Assembly: GCA_921293015.1 (NCBI GenBank)
Contig: OV121093.1
Coordinates: 27,352,622 to 27,416,621 of the forward strand
Source of the DNA: Phorcus lineatus
Lineage: Eukaryota; Mollusca; Gastropoda; Trochida; Trochidae
Length of the DNA: 64,000 nucleotides
Direction of reading: 5' to 3'
Part shown: piece by piece, positions 52,501-62,387 of the stretch
Layout: the number at the start of each line of letters is the position of its first letter
Numbering within the stretch: the first letter of the stretch is position 1
Translations under genes and position numbers: made by a program
Notes under the pieces: generated by a model
What the model was told of the DNA's origin: nothing
Seen by the model: only the letters and a program-made list of their open reading frames with translations
Database searches by the model: none

Positions 52501-55249
52501 CTCATTACGACATATAAATTTAATATATTCAGTTGGGTTTCGCAAGCAAAAATAAATATGATATCGCCTAATGGATTGCCTCGGTAATGGAATGACAGGC
52601 CATGGTGGCGATAAAATTACGTCTGCGCAGAAAATAGAAACCTTTCAATCTACTTGAAGGCTAGTCCGAATTCCACATCTACTGTTTTCGCAAGTTTTAT
52701 TTAATGAATATCAACAATGGCTTTTGGGCTTTTGTCGACACTTAATTCAACTAGCCGCTGTGATTCAGGTGAAATTTGTTGAACATTAGAATGATCTATT
52801 CTCACCTTGATATGTCAGCAATCTGACGGATGTCCCGCCATGTACTGTCATCCTCCTCAGAGGAGAACCCGAGGATTATCCGGGACATTGCTGAGGATGG
52901 AAGGACGAAACGAGATGTTGAAACTTGTGTAACTCAGTGAGCTTGCGAGCTTTTCACGTGAATTATTGTTTAAGAGTACCATCTGGGACATTATAGAGGA
53001 TGAGGGGTGAAACGAGATGAAAAAGCATGTTTGAGCTTTTAACGTGGATGTTTATGTTTTAGGAATATTATGGACATTTCTGGGGATGGAAGGATAAAAT
53101 GAGATATTAAAACATAAAAGGATAAAGGTGCGCTTGCGAGCTTTTCACGTAGATAACCTTTAAATGGGTTTTACAAGGGATGTAATTGAGAAAGCAGATA
53201 ACGAATAGTTACACTGATCAGTTGCTTTGAAATACACACACAGAATACCCTGACGCTTTTTAAAATAAACTAGACGGTTCAACTCAGTTCACTTACCTTT
53301 GATGACGTACGTGCTTGCCACATCATCCATGACGCAAACATGCGTGTTTATTTTATGGAGACCGTCAACCGTGGAATCAACAATCTTCAAAAGAAATTAA
53401 TGATTAAAAAAATAAGTTACCTTAATAGAAATTCTCAAAATGCCCTTTGAGAGGAAATCCTGGTGTACGATTATTATGGATTATTCCTACTTTTTTTGGT
53501 TCTGAAAAAATGTCAGGCTTCTTAAAATTATAAAAGGTGGGAAACTAAACCAGATGTTTTAGATAGTCAACTGCCTTATTTCAACAAATGTGGCGTTTTG
53601 TTTTTTTCGTTTTGATATGCCATGACAGCCTTTTCGGCTTTTACTCAGATAAGTAAAGACGTTTATACTATTTGTTTTGCATTACAACGTGATACTTAAC
53701 CTGCATCAAGCCGAGGGTATATTTGGCAAGCTGTGATGTTCTGGTCAAGGAGCCATCCACGCTCCTACGTTGTTTGGACCAATCACCGTCGCGACTGCCA
53801 TATGAATAAACAAGATTATATATATACTATCTGCATATGTGTAATAGGTTATTCCAAAGATGCGTACACTTAACTCTTAGGTCAATTAACCAAGCGTTAA
53901 TTCATTCCCTCCACTACTTGACTCAATACCTTATTGTTGGTGTATTGGTTTGCGTGCTTCAGTGACCCCGAGAACTATGCCAACAGGGGGGGGGTGGGGG
54001 GGTGGGGGGGGGGGGGGGGGGGGGGGGTTTGTAATGTTAATATTTTCATTGTTTGATTGTTGTATTGAAATTTTTATTTCGCGGGTGTTCGAGCTAGGCT
54101 CTGCAAATAGGCTCCAATGGCTGACCGGTGAATATTTGTGGCTTTCGAAAATCGTGGAAGGAAAGGTAACAGATTGACATTATCGATTTATTGTCTAATT
54201 TGAAGGGTAGATGTTGGGTTTGATCTGAATCATTGTATAAAAGGCTTGTGTGACGATAGAATTTCGAAAATAATTTTGAAGGAGACTCGGGGTTTTCACT
54301 TCGGTTCATTCCTTTACTTTTTTTTTAGTACTAGGTGCTTGACCTCAACTCCAGTTGGTTCAAAGACTATGTTTTCATCAACGTATGAAACAAACTATTC
54401 ATCTGTCTTAGCCTATAGGAGACGTAAGTATATTTTATCAGCTGCACTTAGTTAAAGATCACGGGTTGTATTTTCTGTTTATTATCTTTACATGAAATAA
54501 ACTTTTCACCGGTATGCAGTTTTTATTTTTTGGATGATCATGGCTGGAGTTTTGGAGTCTGGGTATATGGGAGACACCCCGTTCTCAAATGAAAAGAAAT
54601 ACATTCGACAAACGCATATGTGTATTAAGTTAAATATTATCAGGAATGCGAACATTTAAACTTAAAACTGAAACTCTCTCCCCCCGCTAACAATATCAAC
54701 CTGTTGCGCCAGCTCCTAGAAGCAACATTACCACTAACATTTCTAGTGAACGATTCGCAGCTTCACCTAGAAGAAGCATTGGTTAGAGCACAACAAGATA
54801 CATCTCACCTAACTAGAGTTAAGGCCTTAATCATGTTCTACCTAGAGGCAGCATGCGTTATATTTATCAGAAAACACTGACCTGACCAGAAGCCCCATCG
54901 GAAGATCATTCTTTCTGCGGTAGAGGCGTAGATGTTTGAAGTCGAAATGTTCAGGATATCTTCCTTCGTTCTTCTTCACGGCCAGAAAGTCTTCCAGGCT
55001 AAATAAGTACACCATTTGTCGACCCAAAGCACTGAAGGAGTAGACGGGTCCGAATTCGGTGTGTCTTTTCGCCAGCCATTCATGCGCCTCGGTTCCAAAC
55101 ACCCTCATAAACTCTGTGACATGGCCGATACCCGGAAGACGTGATTTTGGCGACGGTATCGTCCTTTCATCGTCGTTCGCCGTTTCGATTTTATCAGTGT
55201 GTGGAGTTATGGGATTGAACCCTATCAATGACAATATAAATTTCAACAT
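40550..55249 (-). CDS. Cytochrome P450, mitochondrial-clan type (11 exons)
   Basis: Haem-thiolate monooxygenase, complete at 484 aa. Exons: 55249-54882, 53794-53701, 53384-53297, 52890-52806, 52261-52152, 51197-51058, 46716-46550, 42811-42733, 42557-42401, 41181-41138, 40672-40550. All are GT-AG with matching phases. Landmarks: proline-rich hinge and GIGH near residues 35-45, RDGDW near 124-129, I-helix ASVDTT near 291-296, K-helix ETLR (348-351), FEPERW, and the haem loop FGFGKRMCVG with Cys428. The second I-helix residue is Ser where Gly/Ala is usual. The RDGDWxxxR helix C and GRKVAEL after the haem loop fit the CYP10/CYP24/CYP27 mitochondrial clan. The N-terminus is only weakly presequence-like, so location is inferred. 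Intron 6 hosts a recombinase gene. Substrate unknown. Confidence 0.93.
40755..40980. repeat. Dispersed repeat family B, copy 2
   Basis: Related to 37364-37620 over about 230 bp (AGCATCCAAAAGAGATTGG, GGAAAGAAAGGCACAGTGAG, CTACCCGTCGACCTGTCGAG). Located in P450 intron 10. Confidence 0.7.
41679..42108. mobile_element. MITE with CAGAGGTAGCTCCG termini
   Basis: 430-bp element with 18-bp inverted ends (left CAGAGGTAGCTCCGCCAT, right its complement with one mismatch) in P450 intron 9. The internal 89-codon frame (41704-41973, minus) has no recognisable domain and is probably chance. Confidence 0.75.
42199..42350 (-). repeat. SINE 3' fragment
   Basis: GTGAGGTAATTGGGGTTTAA, CCCGCAACATCATGTGGC and GAAACCTGCGAGCATTGAC match the SINE body; the tRNA head is absent. 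Lies about 50 bp from P450 exon 9. Confidence 0.8.
43727..43866. repeat. CTCG-punctuated palindrome P3
   Basis: 140-bp palindrome. Arms contain TACACTCGCAAGTGTGTCAT, ATGATATGTACGAAA and TTGTATTACC. The core, read on the plus strand, is CGAG CGAGAG CGAG (43789-43802), i.e. CTCG-CTCTCG-CTCG on the minus strand. The next mirrored pair outward is CGAA (left) and CGAG (right), again same-sense. The outermost CTCG/CGAG pair is conventionally inverted. Confidence 0.9.
44989..45655 (-). pseudogene. Decayed non-LTR retrotransposon 3' coding end
   Basis: Three overlapping minus-strand frames (45655-45434, 45512-45066, 45276-44989) read in succession like the post-reverse-transcriptase tail of a LINE. 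The motifs are FLKYWLEIL, RLPKIAY, then YGFGFFGVQQGVGD, then a Cys-rich ICQLC / VHLTFVCPCY end. At least two frameshifts separate them, and no RT core is present. A 5'-truncated, dead copy. Confidence 0.7.
45640..46108. mobile_element. CRE/palindrome element, copy A2
   Basis: Sister of 35036-35505. Contains the hairpin AGGAGATATCGCTTG / CAAGCGATATCTCCT (45673-45710), TGACATCA and TGACGTCA motifs (45760-45860), ATGATAAATAGAATCTCA, then the palindrome 45941-46090. Same-sense CTCG tetramers are at 45985-45988 with 46043-46046 and at 46008-46011 with 46018-46021, the inner pair enclosing GCAAGC. Ends ACTCGCC. Its left edge abuts the LINE remnant. Confidence 0.8.
46803..46930. repeat. Dispersed repeat family B, partial copy 3
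   Basis: ATGTGGATGTTGCCATCCAA and GACAGGCATAGTCAGACATA align with copies 1 and 2. Located in P450 intron 6, about 90 bp upstream of exon 7. Confidence 0.55.
47230..47615. repeat. ~100-bp direct repeat pair
   Basis: ACATCTTTAGCGACACAATT with flanks at about 47240-47340 recurs at 47525-47610, including AGAAAGGAATATATATAT. Copies differ at only a few positions. Non-coding. Confidence 0.8.
48072..48190 (-). repeat. SINE head fragment
   Basis: CTGCGAGCATCGGCTTGAAC, TGTGTAGCATTGCACC and CGGACCTCGTGATCGGAGGC match the SINE, with internal deletions. It ends about 40 bp left of the recombinase element. Confidence 0.75.
48448..50629 (-). CDS. Crypton/DUF3504-type tyrosine recombinase (4 exons)
   Basis: Predicted site-specific recombinase or a domesticated relative, 445 aa. 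Exons: 50629-50545, 50331-50184, 49878-49165, 48838-48448, GT-AG with matching phases. The N-terminus (about 1-75) is acidic and serine-rich. Residues about 78-190 resemble the helical DNA-binding part. Residues about 200-405 form the catalytic domain: R242 in FRAGQEHRNLRW, K276 in DVSKTNQGG, H369-x-x-R372 in HSLRATAATRLY, H395 in TGHK and Y403 in VRDYK. This is the R-K-HxxR-H-Y layout of tyrosine recombinases. The same domain, called DUF3504, is found in ZMYM2/ZMYM3/QRICH1 and Crypton transposons, here without zinc fingers. A TATA-like TGTATAAAAA lies about 50 bp upstream of the ATG. It is wholly nested in P450 intron 6 on the same strand. Activity is inferred. Confidence 0.85.
50676..50687 (-). 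promoter_or_regulatory. TATA-like box of the recombinase gene
   Basis: Minus strand GTGTATAAAAACT, about 50 bp upstream of the ATG at 50629. It would give the nested gene its own promoter, leaving a short 5' UTR. Confidence 0.45.
50905..51009. repeat. CTCG-punctuated palindrome P4, upstream of the recombinase
   Basis: 105-bp palindrome symmetric about 50957 without indels. Arms contain ATGGAGAATGCAT, GAGCAGTGGATTCTTTAAAA and TAATCAA. The core is CTCG (50948-50951), CCCC, TTC, GGGG, CTCG (50963-50966): the CTCGs are same-sense, the rest inverted. The only other arm mismatch reads TTCG on the left and CTCA on the right, each one step from a same-sense CTCG. A single arm recurs at 48339-48394. 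Confidence 0.93.
51198..52151 (-). other. P450 intron 5, with repeat fragment and E-box cluster
   Basis: Contains the repeat at 51689-51838 (shared with 24548-24645). It also has five CACGTG hexamers within 140 bp (51851, 51886, 51895, 51934, 51983), several as GCACGTGC. No exon seen between 51198 and 52151. Confidence 0.6.
53985..54027. repeat. Poly-G tract
   Basis: About 40 bases of almost pure G with two T interruptions, in P450 intron 1. Likely G-quadruplex forming and prone to assembly error. Confidence 0.95.
54028..54881 (-). other. Rest of P450 intron 1
   Basis: No exon-like segment or recognisable repeat seen. Confidence 0.5.
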
Positions 55250-55668
55250 CTAGATGTTCTGAGTCTAACAGTTGATGCAATTGTAAGCTTATGTTGAAAT
55301 GGAAATAGACAGCTATGACACACACAACCTAGAATCCCGCATAATGGTTGTACTGGATGTCATTTGAAATGAATACAAGCTAACATATGTTTGCGATTGA
55401 TAAAAAATAAACGTGCTTGGATGCGGGCGTATCTCCGTTATCTGCAATCCATGTGATCATACAAAAAAGTTTGAAAAAAATATTTTGTGACCAATACATA
55501 TAGTCCATTACAGGAATAAGGTCAACTTATTCTTGAAACTGATAAATTGATATTAACAGTAATGTTATTTCAGATGAAGTAAATGTGATAACCTTGAAAA
55601 TAAGAACAAATATTCTAACATGAGTTGATTTAGATGAGGCAAAGACGTATATATACATTTACGACCTT

Positions 55669-55966
55669 TGGTGAGGTGATTTTTTTGTTAAACGACGATT
55701 TCAAGAAAACTTCACTTATATCAAGGGTATTATTGCAGGGAGAAAGCCCTATTACAATTGTGGCTATGCACTTTGGTGAAACCTGCCAGCATTGGCTGGA
55801 ACAAACGAGCCATGGTTGGTACTTCGCTGAAAATTAGTATAGCATTGCACTCAAACCTTACTGCGTGTAGAACAGTTCTCTACTGCAGACAAATGTTGCC
55901 GAGCCACTGGCGAGATTCGAACCACGGACCTCTTGATCCTCTTGAACGCGCTACCTAACTTTACTA
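55669..55966 (-). repeat. Near full-length SINE copy
   Basis: Longest copy, about 300 bp. The plus strand left end has GTGAGGTGATTTTTTTGTTA, then AGGGAGAAAGCCCTATTACA, GAAACCTGCCAGCATTGGCT, ACTGCGTGTAGAACAGTTCT and a box B complement GATTCGAACCACGG. The tRNA head has lost several bases. Lies about 400 bp upstream of the P450 start. Confidence 0.85.
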
Positions 55967-56079
55967 ACGAGAGTTAAACAACGAGAACTATAGAAGTTGA
56001 TATTCCATTTGATTATGACAGTATATTTGGGAATATAGAAATTCATCGGGGTAACATAGCCACCTTAGAGTAAATAATA

Positions 56080-56450
56080 TTTTACTTTATTACTCGCCCG
56101 TGTAAGATACCGCAGTGTAATATTTATACGGCGATATTAAACTAGTGTAATACCGCTCCCCGTATGACGTCATAATATTGTGTGGTTGTGACGTCACAAT
56201 CTTAGCACCGTCGCCTCGATGGCGGCTTAGTCGCGGAAATGCTTCGTTCAGTACACTTTCGGTAAAAATGCTTGATTACTGAGGTCAAGTAATAAACAGA
56301 ATACTAAACTTCCTTCCATTTAATACTATTTTTATTAAACTCGTTAATGATTAGGTATCAAACTCGCTTTCGCTCGTTTTATACTTAATCATCAACTCGT
56401 TTAATAAAAATAGTATTAAATGGAAGGTCGTTTAGTATCCTCTATGACCT
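56080..56450. mobile_element. CRE/palindrome element C with palindrome P5
   Basis: Starts with ATTACTCGCCCGTG, has TATGACGTCATAAT and TGTGACGTCACAAT (56160-56200), then AATAAACAGAATACTAAAC and the palindrome 56301-56438. CTCG at 56340-56343 mirrors 56396-56399, and 56363-56366 mirrors 56373-56376, all same-sense. RC arms otherwise match at most positions (TTAATACTATTTTTATTAAA). It has the same order of parts as A1 and A2, but unrelated arm sequence. Confidence 0.8.
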
Positions 56451-56624
56451 ATACACTATTTAATCAAAGCCATCCTAACTGAATATGCTGCTCAGTTGGA
56501 ACATTTCGTCTGATGTCTGGTTGTAATGACGTTAACTGTCATAAAAGTTAATATCAAAATACAAGAAAATTTAAATTAAAAAACGTCAATTATACCATCA
56601 TCTTGTATAAATTTACGTACGAAA

Positions 56625-57545
56625 TACGTAATAGACCTCCCATGCGGTAAAATGTAATAGACATCATTTGCTGTACAATGTAATAGTCTTCACTTGCGGT
56701 AAAATGGAATAGACTTCATTTGCGGTAAAATGTAATAGTCTTCACTTGCTGTACAATGTAATAGTCTTCACTTGCGGTAAAATGTAATAGACTTCAATTG
56801 CGGTAAAATGTAATAGTCTTCACTTGCGGTAAAATGTAATAGTCTTCACTTGCGGTAAAATGTAATAGTCTTCACTTGCGGTAAAATGTAATAGTCTTCA
56901 CTTGCGGTAAAATGTAATAGACTTCACTTGCGGTAAAATGTAATAGACTTCAATTGCGGTAAAATGTAATAGACTTCAATTGCGGTAAAATGTAATAGAC
57001 TTCAATTGCGGTAAAATGTAATAGACTACACTTGCGGTAAAATATAATAGTCTTCATTTTCGGTAAAATTTAACAGAATTTACCTTCGGTAAAATTTAAC
57101 AGAATTTACCTTCGATAAAATGTAACACACTTCACTTGCGGTAAAATGTAATAGTCTTCACTTGCGGTAAAATGTAATAGTCTTCACTTGCGGTAAAATG
57201 TAATAGACTTCACTTGCGGTAAAATGTAATAGACTTCAATTGCGGTAAAATTTAATAGTTTTCACTTGCGGTACAATGAAATTGACTACACTTGCGGTAA
57301 AATGTAACGGACTTTACCTGCGGTAAAATGTAACAGACTTCACCTGCGGTAAAATATAATAGTCTTCACTTGCGGTACAATGTAATAGACTACACTTGCG
57401 GTAAAAATGTAATATTCTTCATTTGCAGTCAAATGTAACAGACTTTACCTGCGGTAAAATGTAACAGACTTCACCTGTGGTTTAATGTAATAGTCTTCGC
57501 TTGCGGTACAATGTAATAGTCTTTACTTGCGGTAAAATGTAATGT
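56625..57545. repeat. 26-bp minisatellite
   Basis: About 34 tandem units of CTTCACTTGCGGTAAAATGT plus AATAGT/AATAGA, with substitutions. Three further units are at 57755-57840 after a 200-bp gap. No frame or promoter sense is evident. Confidence 0.95.
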
Positions 57546-57840
57546 AAAATGTAAATGTTTTCACCTATTCCTAAGTTGTCACTTTTTTGAGAACATTGAT
57601 TTAAAAGAATTATGCTTTATTTATTACAACTTAAAACTTAATAAAAAAATTTATGGAGACTTTCATTTGATCATTTATAATCAAATGAACACCAAAATTG
57701 TAACGCCTCTTTCAATTGGAATGTCATAAACATTTATGTGCTCAGAAAAAAATTTATAAATAGTCTTCACTTGCAGTAAAATGAAATAGTCTTCACTTGC
57801 GGTAAAATGTAATAGACTTAACTTGCCGTAAAATGTAATA

Positions 57841-58369
57841 AATATATGTTTAAAATGAAATGGCCGAATTGAATTTTTTCCGAATTCGTATTCGTAAGGG
57901 ATTTATCTTTTTAAATTAAGAGTAATAAGATCAGAACACTTAGATTCGTTTACAATTCATGAAATTGTTCATCAGCATTGAACCGTAACATTTCAACATC
58001 AAAAACACGTAAATATAGAATAAAGAGAAAGATGGATGGAGAGACCGATTTGGATTCATTGGGTTGACAGTGAGGTTGATAATCAGATAGAGGTTTAGTT
58101 TGATAGATAGAGACAAATTGTTGGGGATACAAACAGACACACAATTTTATGAGGTAAACAATTTAATCCATCTCTCACATCTAACCATCAGACTCTCGCT
58201 GATTTTTGACAGATTGTAGGGTCGCTTCACGTATTCATAATAATGTCCATATACGATCAAGACTTTGAAGTGCATTTGGAGGTGATGTACATAAGAAAAA
58301 CAAGCTTTTTTGGATGATATGTTCTTTATTGTGAGATTCCTGTATATGTTTAATTTTTTAACAGGAAGT
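57841..58369. other. Intergenic, nothing recognised
   Basis: AT-rich DNA between the minisatellite and the next SINE fragment; no supported feature. Confidence 0.5.
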
Positions 58370-58545
58370 GAGGTGTTCTTGGGTTTAACGCCGCTTTCGG
58401 GAGTATTTTACTTGTATCGCTGCGGCTATTATTATTGCAGCATTGCTGGTGTTATTGTAGGGAGAAAGCCCGCAACACCATTCAGGTTATGTTGTGGTCA
58501 AACCTGCAAACCTCGACTGAAACTAGCAAACCATGGTCTTCATCA
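58370..58545 (-). repeat. SINE 3' fragment
   Basis: GTGAGGTGTTCTTGGGTTTA, GGGAGAAAGCCCGCAACACC and AACTAGCAAACCATGGTC match the family body; no head. Confidence 0.8.
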
Positions 58546-58559
58546 GGTAAAATTGGATT

Positions 58560-59770
58560 GATCAGACTCTTCGAATTATCTTCCGACGCGAGTGAGTGGA
58601 TGAATTGACGCGTGGATAGGTTGATTAGACTCCCCGGATTTGCTTCCGGCGGGAATGTTAATTAGATGAGTGACTCCCAAGCACATTTTAGGAAGATGCC
58701 TTGATCGACGGTAATCGTAGAATGTCCTCTTTCTACGTCTATGGCTTTTTGAAGTTCCATTTGAATTGTGGGTTGACACTACTTTGTTTGCTTCCTAGTT
58801 GATGCTGGTTCTTTAAGACGCCGTTCTTCGACAACATGTTGACTGATGCTTGAGTATCCTTTATCCTTGTATTGATTGGGCGAAGAGCAATTGTATTGTT
58901 GTCAATAGTGACAGGGGATTTTTTAGATGCATCCTTTTGGGTTCGGGCTTGCAGGGCTGACTCCTTTGCCTTCGGCTTTTAGAATCTGCTTGAGGTTCTT
59001 ACGACTGGAAAAGGTGACATAAATGCTGGCTTTGTTCTCGGGGCGGCGGTATATCTTGATGCTTATAGAGTTTTTTGACCCACGGGTGATGGTTCAGGTG
59101 GTCGAAATATATCGGCAAACCGAAAGTTGACTGGAAAAACTCTTTTATGTTTTCCCCGGACAACTAACTGAAAAGAATTATAAGGCCTAGCACTTTGAAA
59201 GGAAAAATCAACTTCTGGTGTTTACAATTCTTTCTACATTCTAGTTTTGCCTCCGCCTCTTTAATATTGACTTGGTCTGTCAGGTTTATATGACCACCGC
59301 CGGCAGCAACACAGCATCTACGCCTCATGAACGATATCAAGTAAGTAAAAAAGGCTTGTGGAATGTTATTCAAGTTTGCCTCAGGTCGTTTAAGAGCTGA
59401 CGTTGACGCCTTCTCAGTCTTTTCCCAACCAAACATGCACAGTTGGGTTGAGATCATGAGCAACGGTCGGCCATTGGAGAGATATGAAGAAGTCGTTCAC
59501 AACACGTGCATCATATTTCCTTGCATTAGTCTTTTGAACTAATTTGCCTGTTTAACGGTTATGGATACCAGGTTTATCCGATAGTTTTATCGTGCCGATA
59601 GCACCCTCCATTGCATAATAAGTGATGTTATCACATACGTGCATGTGAATAGAGATTTGGTATGTTCGATAGACCCGTCGACAATCACACTTATCAGCTC
59701 GCGGAGTAGGTAATATGGGATACATATCTGCAAATACTCTTGAAATCATTTCACCCTTCTTTAACTGTCA
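58560..59770 (-). other. Coding-like decayed region, unassigned
   Basis: More balanced base composition than its surroundings, with three short minus-strand frames (58779-58576, 59463-59164, 59749-59552) and a further stretch near 58990-59070 reading SIKIYRRPENKASIYV. This looks like remains of a retroelement or dead gene, but no domain could be named. Frames are broken. Confidence 0.3.
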
Positions 59771-60572
59771 GAAGTTCGTACTAAAGTAACATGATTGAGT
59801 TTGTCCAATGAGTTTAAACAATCTAGTCCCCACCCCCCCACCCCCCAATCATAAGTTTCAATTCAATTGTTCATGTACGGTTTTTTTCGTTATTTATTAC
59901 CCGGGTATAATAATAAGAACTGATAACATCCTGATGTTAACAAATATCACCCTTCAGTTATCCAACAGTTATCAGCTAGTCGCTTGTTATCATGCAACGT
60001 GACGTTTTTCTTGTCACATGAACATCTGATATCTCGTTCTTAGTCATTTAGTTTTCATCGTTACGACTGTTACAGACTTATGTAAGGTGATATATTTTTA
60101 GTTACCAACCTTATAACCTTCAAAATGTACTTAAAGCTGAGGTTTTAAATATTAACTTTTAACCAAGTCTTTGATATTTTGCTGATGTTTTACAGCCTCC
60201 TTGCTTTGTCTCTGTTTTGCTCATGCAATCATTTTCATTTCATTTAGTCTCACGGCGCTAATGACAAAAATATTGCCATAGCGGTCCTCAACTTTGAGTC
60301 AAATAAGCAATTTTTTAGGTGAGAGAGTGAACTTTAATAACAGTTATCTGATATTTTACTAAATGAATAATTACCTGAAAGGAATAAAAGTATTTGTATA
60401 AATCATTAAGTATCAATTTAAAAAAAACAATGCTAGGAAGCAAAATTTTTTAAATCATCATCTAAATAGGATAGAGACTAAGATGCGTATATACAAAATG
60501 TGTAATTCTCCACTCAATCAATATGTCATCACGTGTTATCAGTCATCATCACTATATATATATTTATATATA
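59771..60572. other. Intergenic, nothing recognised
   Basis: AT-rich, with a short run of C near 59830 and a TA-rich stretch near 60555. No gene. Confidence 0.5.
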
Positions 60573-61198
60573 CAGGTGCATATCAAAAGTTTGTTCACTT
60601 ATGACTGTATCTTAGTGCAAATATCATGTAATTTGGGTTTGGTTTGAACGTCAATAAAATAACTTCAGCAGAACTGAAAAGGATCTCCTATTGTCAATGT
60701 GTAAAATTGCCATTTTCCAATTTTTTTGTCTGATTGTCTCGTCTCTGGTGCAAAAATTCGAATTTTGGCATTATCAAATAGACAGAAGGGGTCACATTTT
60801 CGAAATTCCGATTTCCTAAAATTCAAATGAAATATTTAATTTCGACTCTCTGAGAACAAAATCAGCAAAATCATATTGACTTAATACAAACGAACAAACA
60901 TGACTTGTGTTTGAAGCTGTTGATCACTAATTGAGTTTTTTGTAGAAAGAAATAAAAATTACTGTTTTCAAAATTTTGACCCCTGGTCACTTCAGTGACC
61001 TGCCAAAAACTATTACGATTAACTGTTGTATACCGCATACGATTGCGTAAAGGTGAAATGGATATTCTCTTCTGTATTGAAATTTCAAAATAATCCGTTT
61101 CGTTTTCGCAATGCTACGTTGCCACAAAGACATGCCAAATTATATGATATTTGCACTACGTTACGCAGGTATGTGAACAAACTTTTGGTATGCAGCTG
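60573..61198. mobile_element. Tc1/mariner-type MITE, copy B
   Basis: 626 bp, homologous to 23009-23601 along its length, with termini CAGGTGCATATCAAAAGTTT and the complement of TTTTGGTATGCAGCTG, flanked by TA. Its right terminus is included in the tandem duplication that follows. Confidence 0.85.
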
Positions 61199-61204
61199 TA
61201 TATT

Positions 61205-61660
61205 TATAGAGTAGCCTTTGAGATGGTAAGTTGTCTTGACCTTTGAAAAGAGTAGTCCAAAGTACGGTATGTCGTCTTGACCCCCTAACAGAGTAGCCTT
61301 TGAGATGGTATGTTGTCACGACCTCTGAACAGAGTTGCTTTTGAGATGGTATGTTGTCTTAATTGACCTCTGATCAGAGTAGCCAATGGTGTGGTTTGAA
61401 ATCGTTACCTCTGAACAGAGTAGCCTATGAGATGGTATGTTGTCTTGACCTCTGAACATAGTAGCCTTTGAGATGATATGTTTTCTTGACTTCTGACCAG
61501 AGTACCCAATGGTCTGGTATAAAGTCGTGACCTCTGAACACAGTAGCCTATGAGATGGTATGTTGTCACGACCTCTAAACAGAGTAGCCTTTGAGATGAT
61601 TTGTTGTCTTGACCTCTGGACAGGATAGCAAATAGTGTTATATGAAGTCATGGCCTCTGA
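61205..61660. repeat. ~41-bp minisatellite, copy 1
   Basis: About ten units of GAGTAGCCTTTGAGATGGTA plus TGTTGTCTTGACCTCTGAACA with variants. Minus-strand frames through it are repetitive artefacts. Confidence 0.93.
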
Positions 61661-61831
61661 ACATACTATCCTATTGGATGTTTATATTACAGGCTTCGTT
61701 ATATCGTTATCATGCTGAACGCCCTGCATAGAGGATGATATCTAATCTTTAAAAATGATTTTAGATGATACCGGCGGAAATCGACGGTAAAACGGGAATG
61801 ACTATTCCTTTAAATTTTTGTTTTGTTTTTC

Positions 61832-62126
61832 ATGGACAGACCCTTGATGGCAACATCGAAAAAGATCAAAGAGGACCATCTGACCTGCAGTATTTGTTAC
61901 GAGCTGTTCCAGCGGCCAGTTACACTAACTTGTCAACATAACTTCTGCCATAACTGTTTGAAGCGTTATCTACAAGCAAAGGAGCAAGTTTTGATGAACA
62001 GGGCCATCCCCTGTCCCACGTGTAGACAAGAGACCCCAGTACCTCAACCTGACAGACCCGTGGAAGAGTGGGCGGGGCAGCTGAAACCAGGGCTGCTTCT
62101 AACTGGACTCATGGACTCGCTTCAAG
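61832..62126 (+). CDS. RING-finger (TRIM-type) first coding exon
   Basis: Likely an E3 ubiquitin ligase N-terminus. From the ATG at 61832 (or 61847, MATSKK, if the CAG at 61837-61839 is a splice acceptor) the exon encodes a C3HC4 RING: LTCSIC, then TCQHNFCHNC, then CPTC, all eight zinc ligands present. A linker ending LLTGLMDSLQ follows. The exon ends at a GT donor (62127, CAAG|GTAAAT). Typical TRIM proteins continue with B-boxes and a coiled coil; none is in the window to 64000, so the gene is partial here or broken. A weak candidate next exon with compatible phase is 63532-63583. The donor is duplicated at 62970/62971. Confidence 0.75.
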
Positions 62127-62194
62127 GTAAATACGAAGTAGTCTTACCTCAAACATCATGTGTTTTGTAATAAAGTACAGTTTTGAACTATCAT

Positions 62195-62380
62195 AAGCAC
62201 CCAGGTAGCACACCTACATCGGCCCGATGTCGGCTGAACAGCGGCACCGTCGGCACTTGTTTTACATCGGCAAACTGCGTCGGGCCGACATCGGGCTGAT
62301 GAGTAAACTTGGAGTTTATAGAATTCTTATATAGAATCCTTCTAGATAAATGATACGGCCCCTTTTTAGTGACGAAATGG
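62195..62380. repeat. ATCGGC-type inverted repeat block, copy 1
   Basis: CATCGGCCCGATGTCGGC and the complementary GGGCCGACATCGGGCTGATG lie about 60 bp apart, forming a foldback likely of MITE origin. It lies downstream of the RING exon and is included in the duplication (copy 2 at 63045-63222). Confidence 0.7.
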
Positions 62381-62387
62381 TATACGA

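Noticed and set aside
56625-57840. Possible CRISPR-like array
   Set aside because: Units are contiguous 26-mers without unique spacers in a eukaryotic genome; an ordinary minisatellite.
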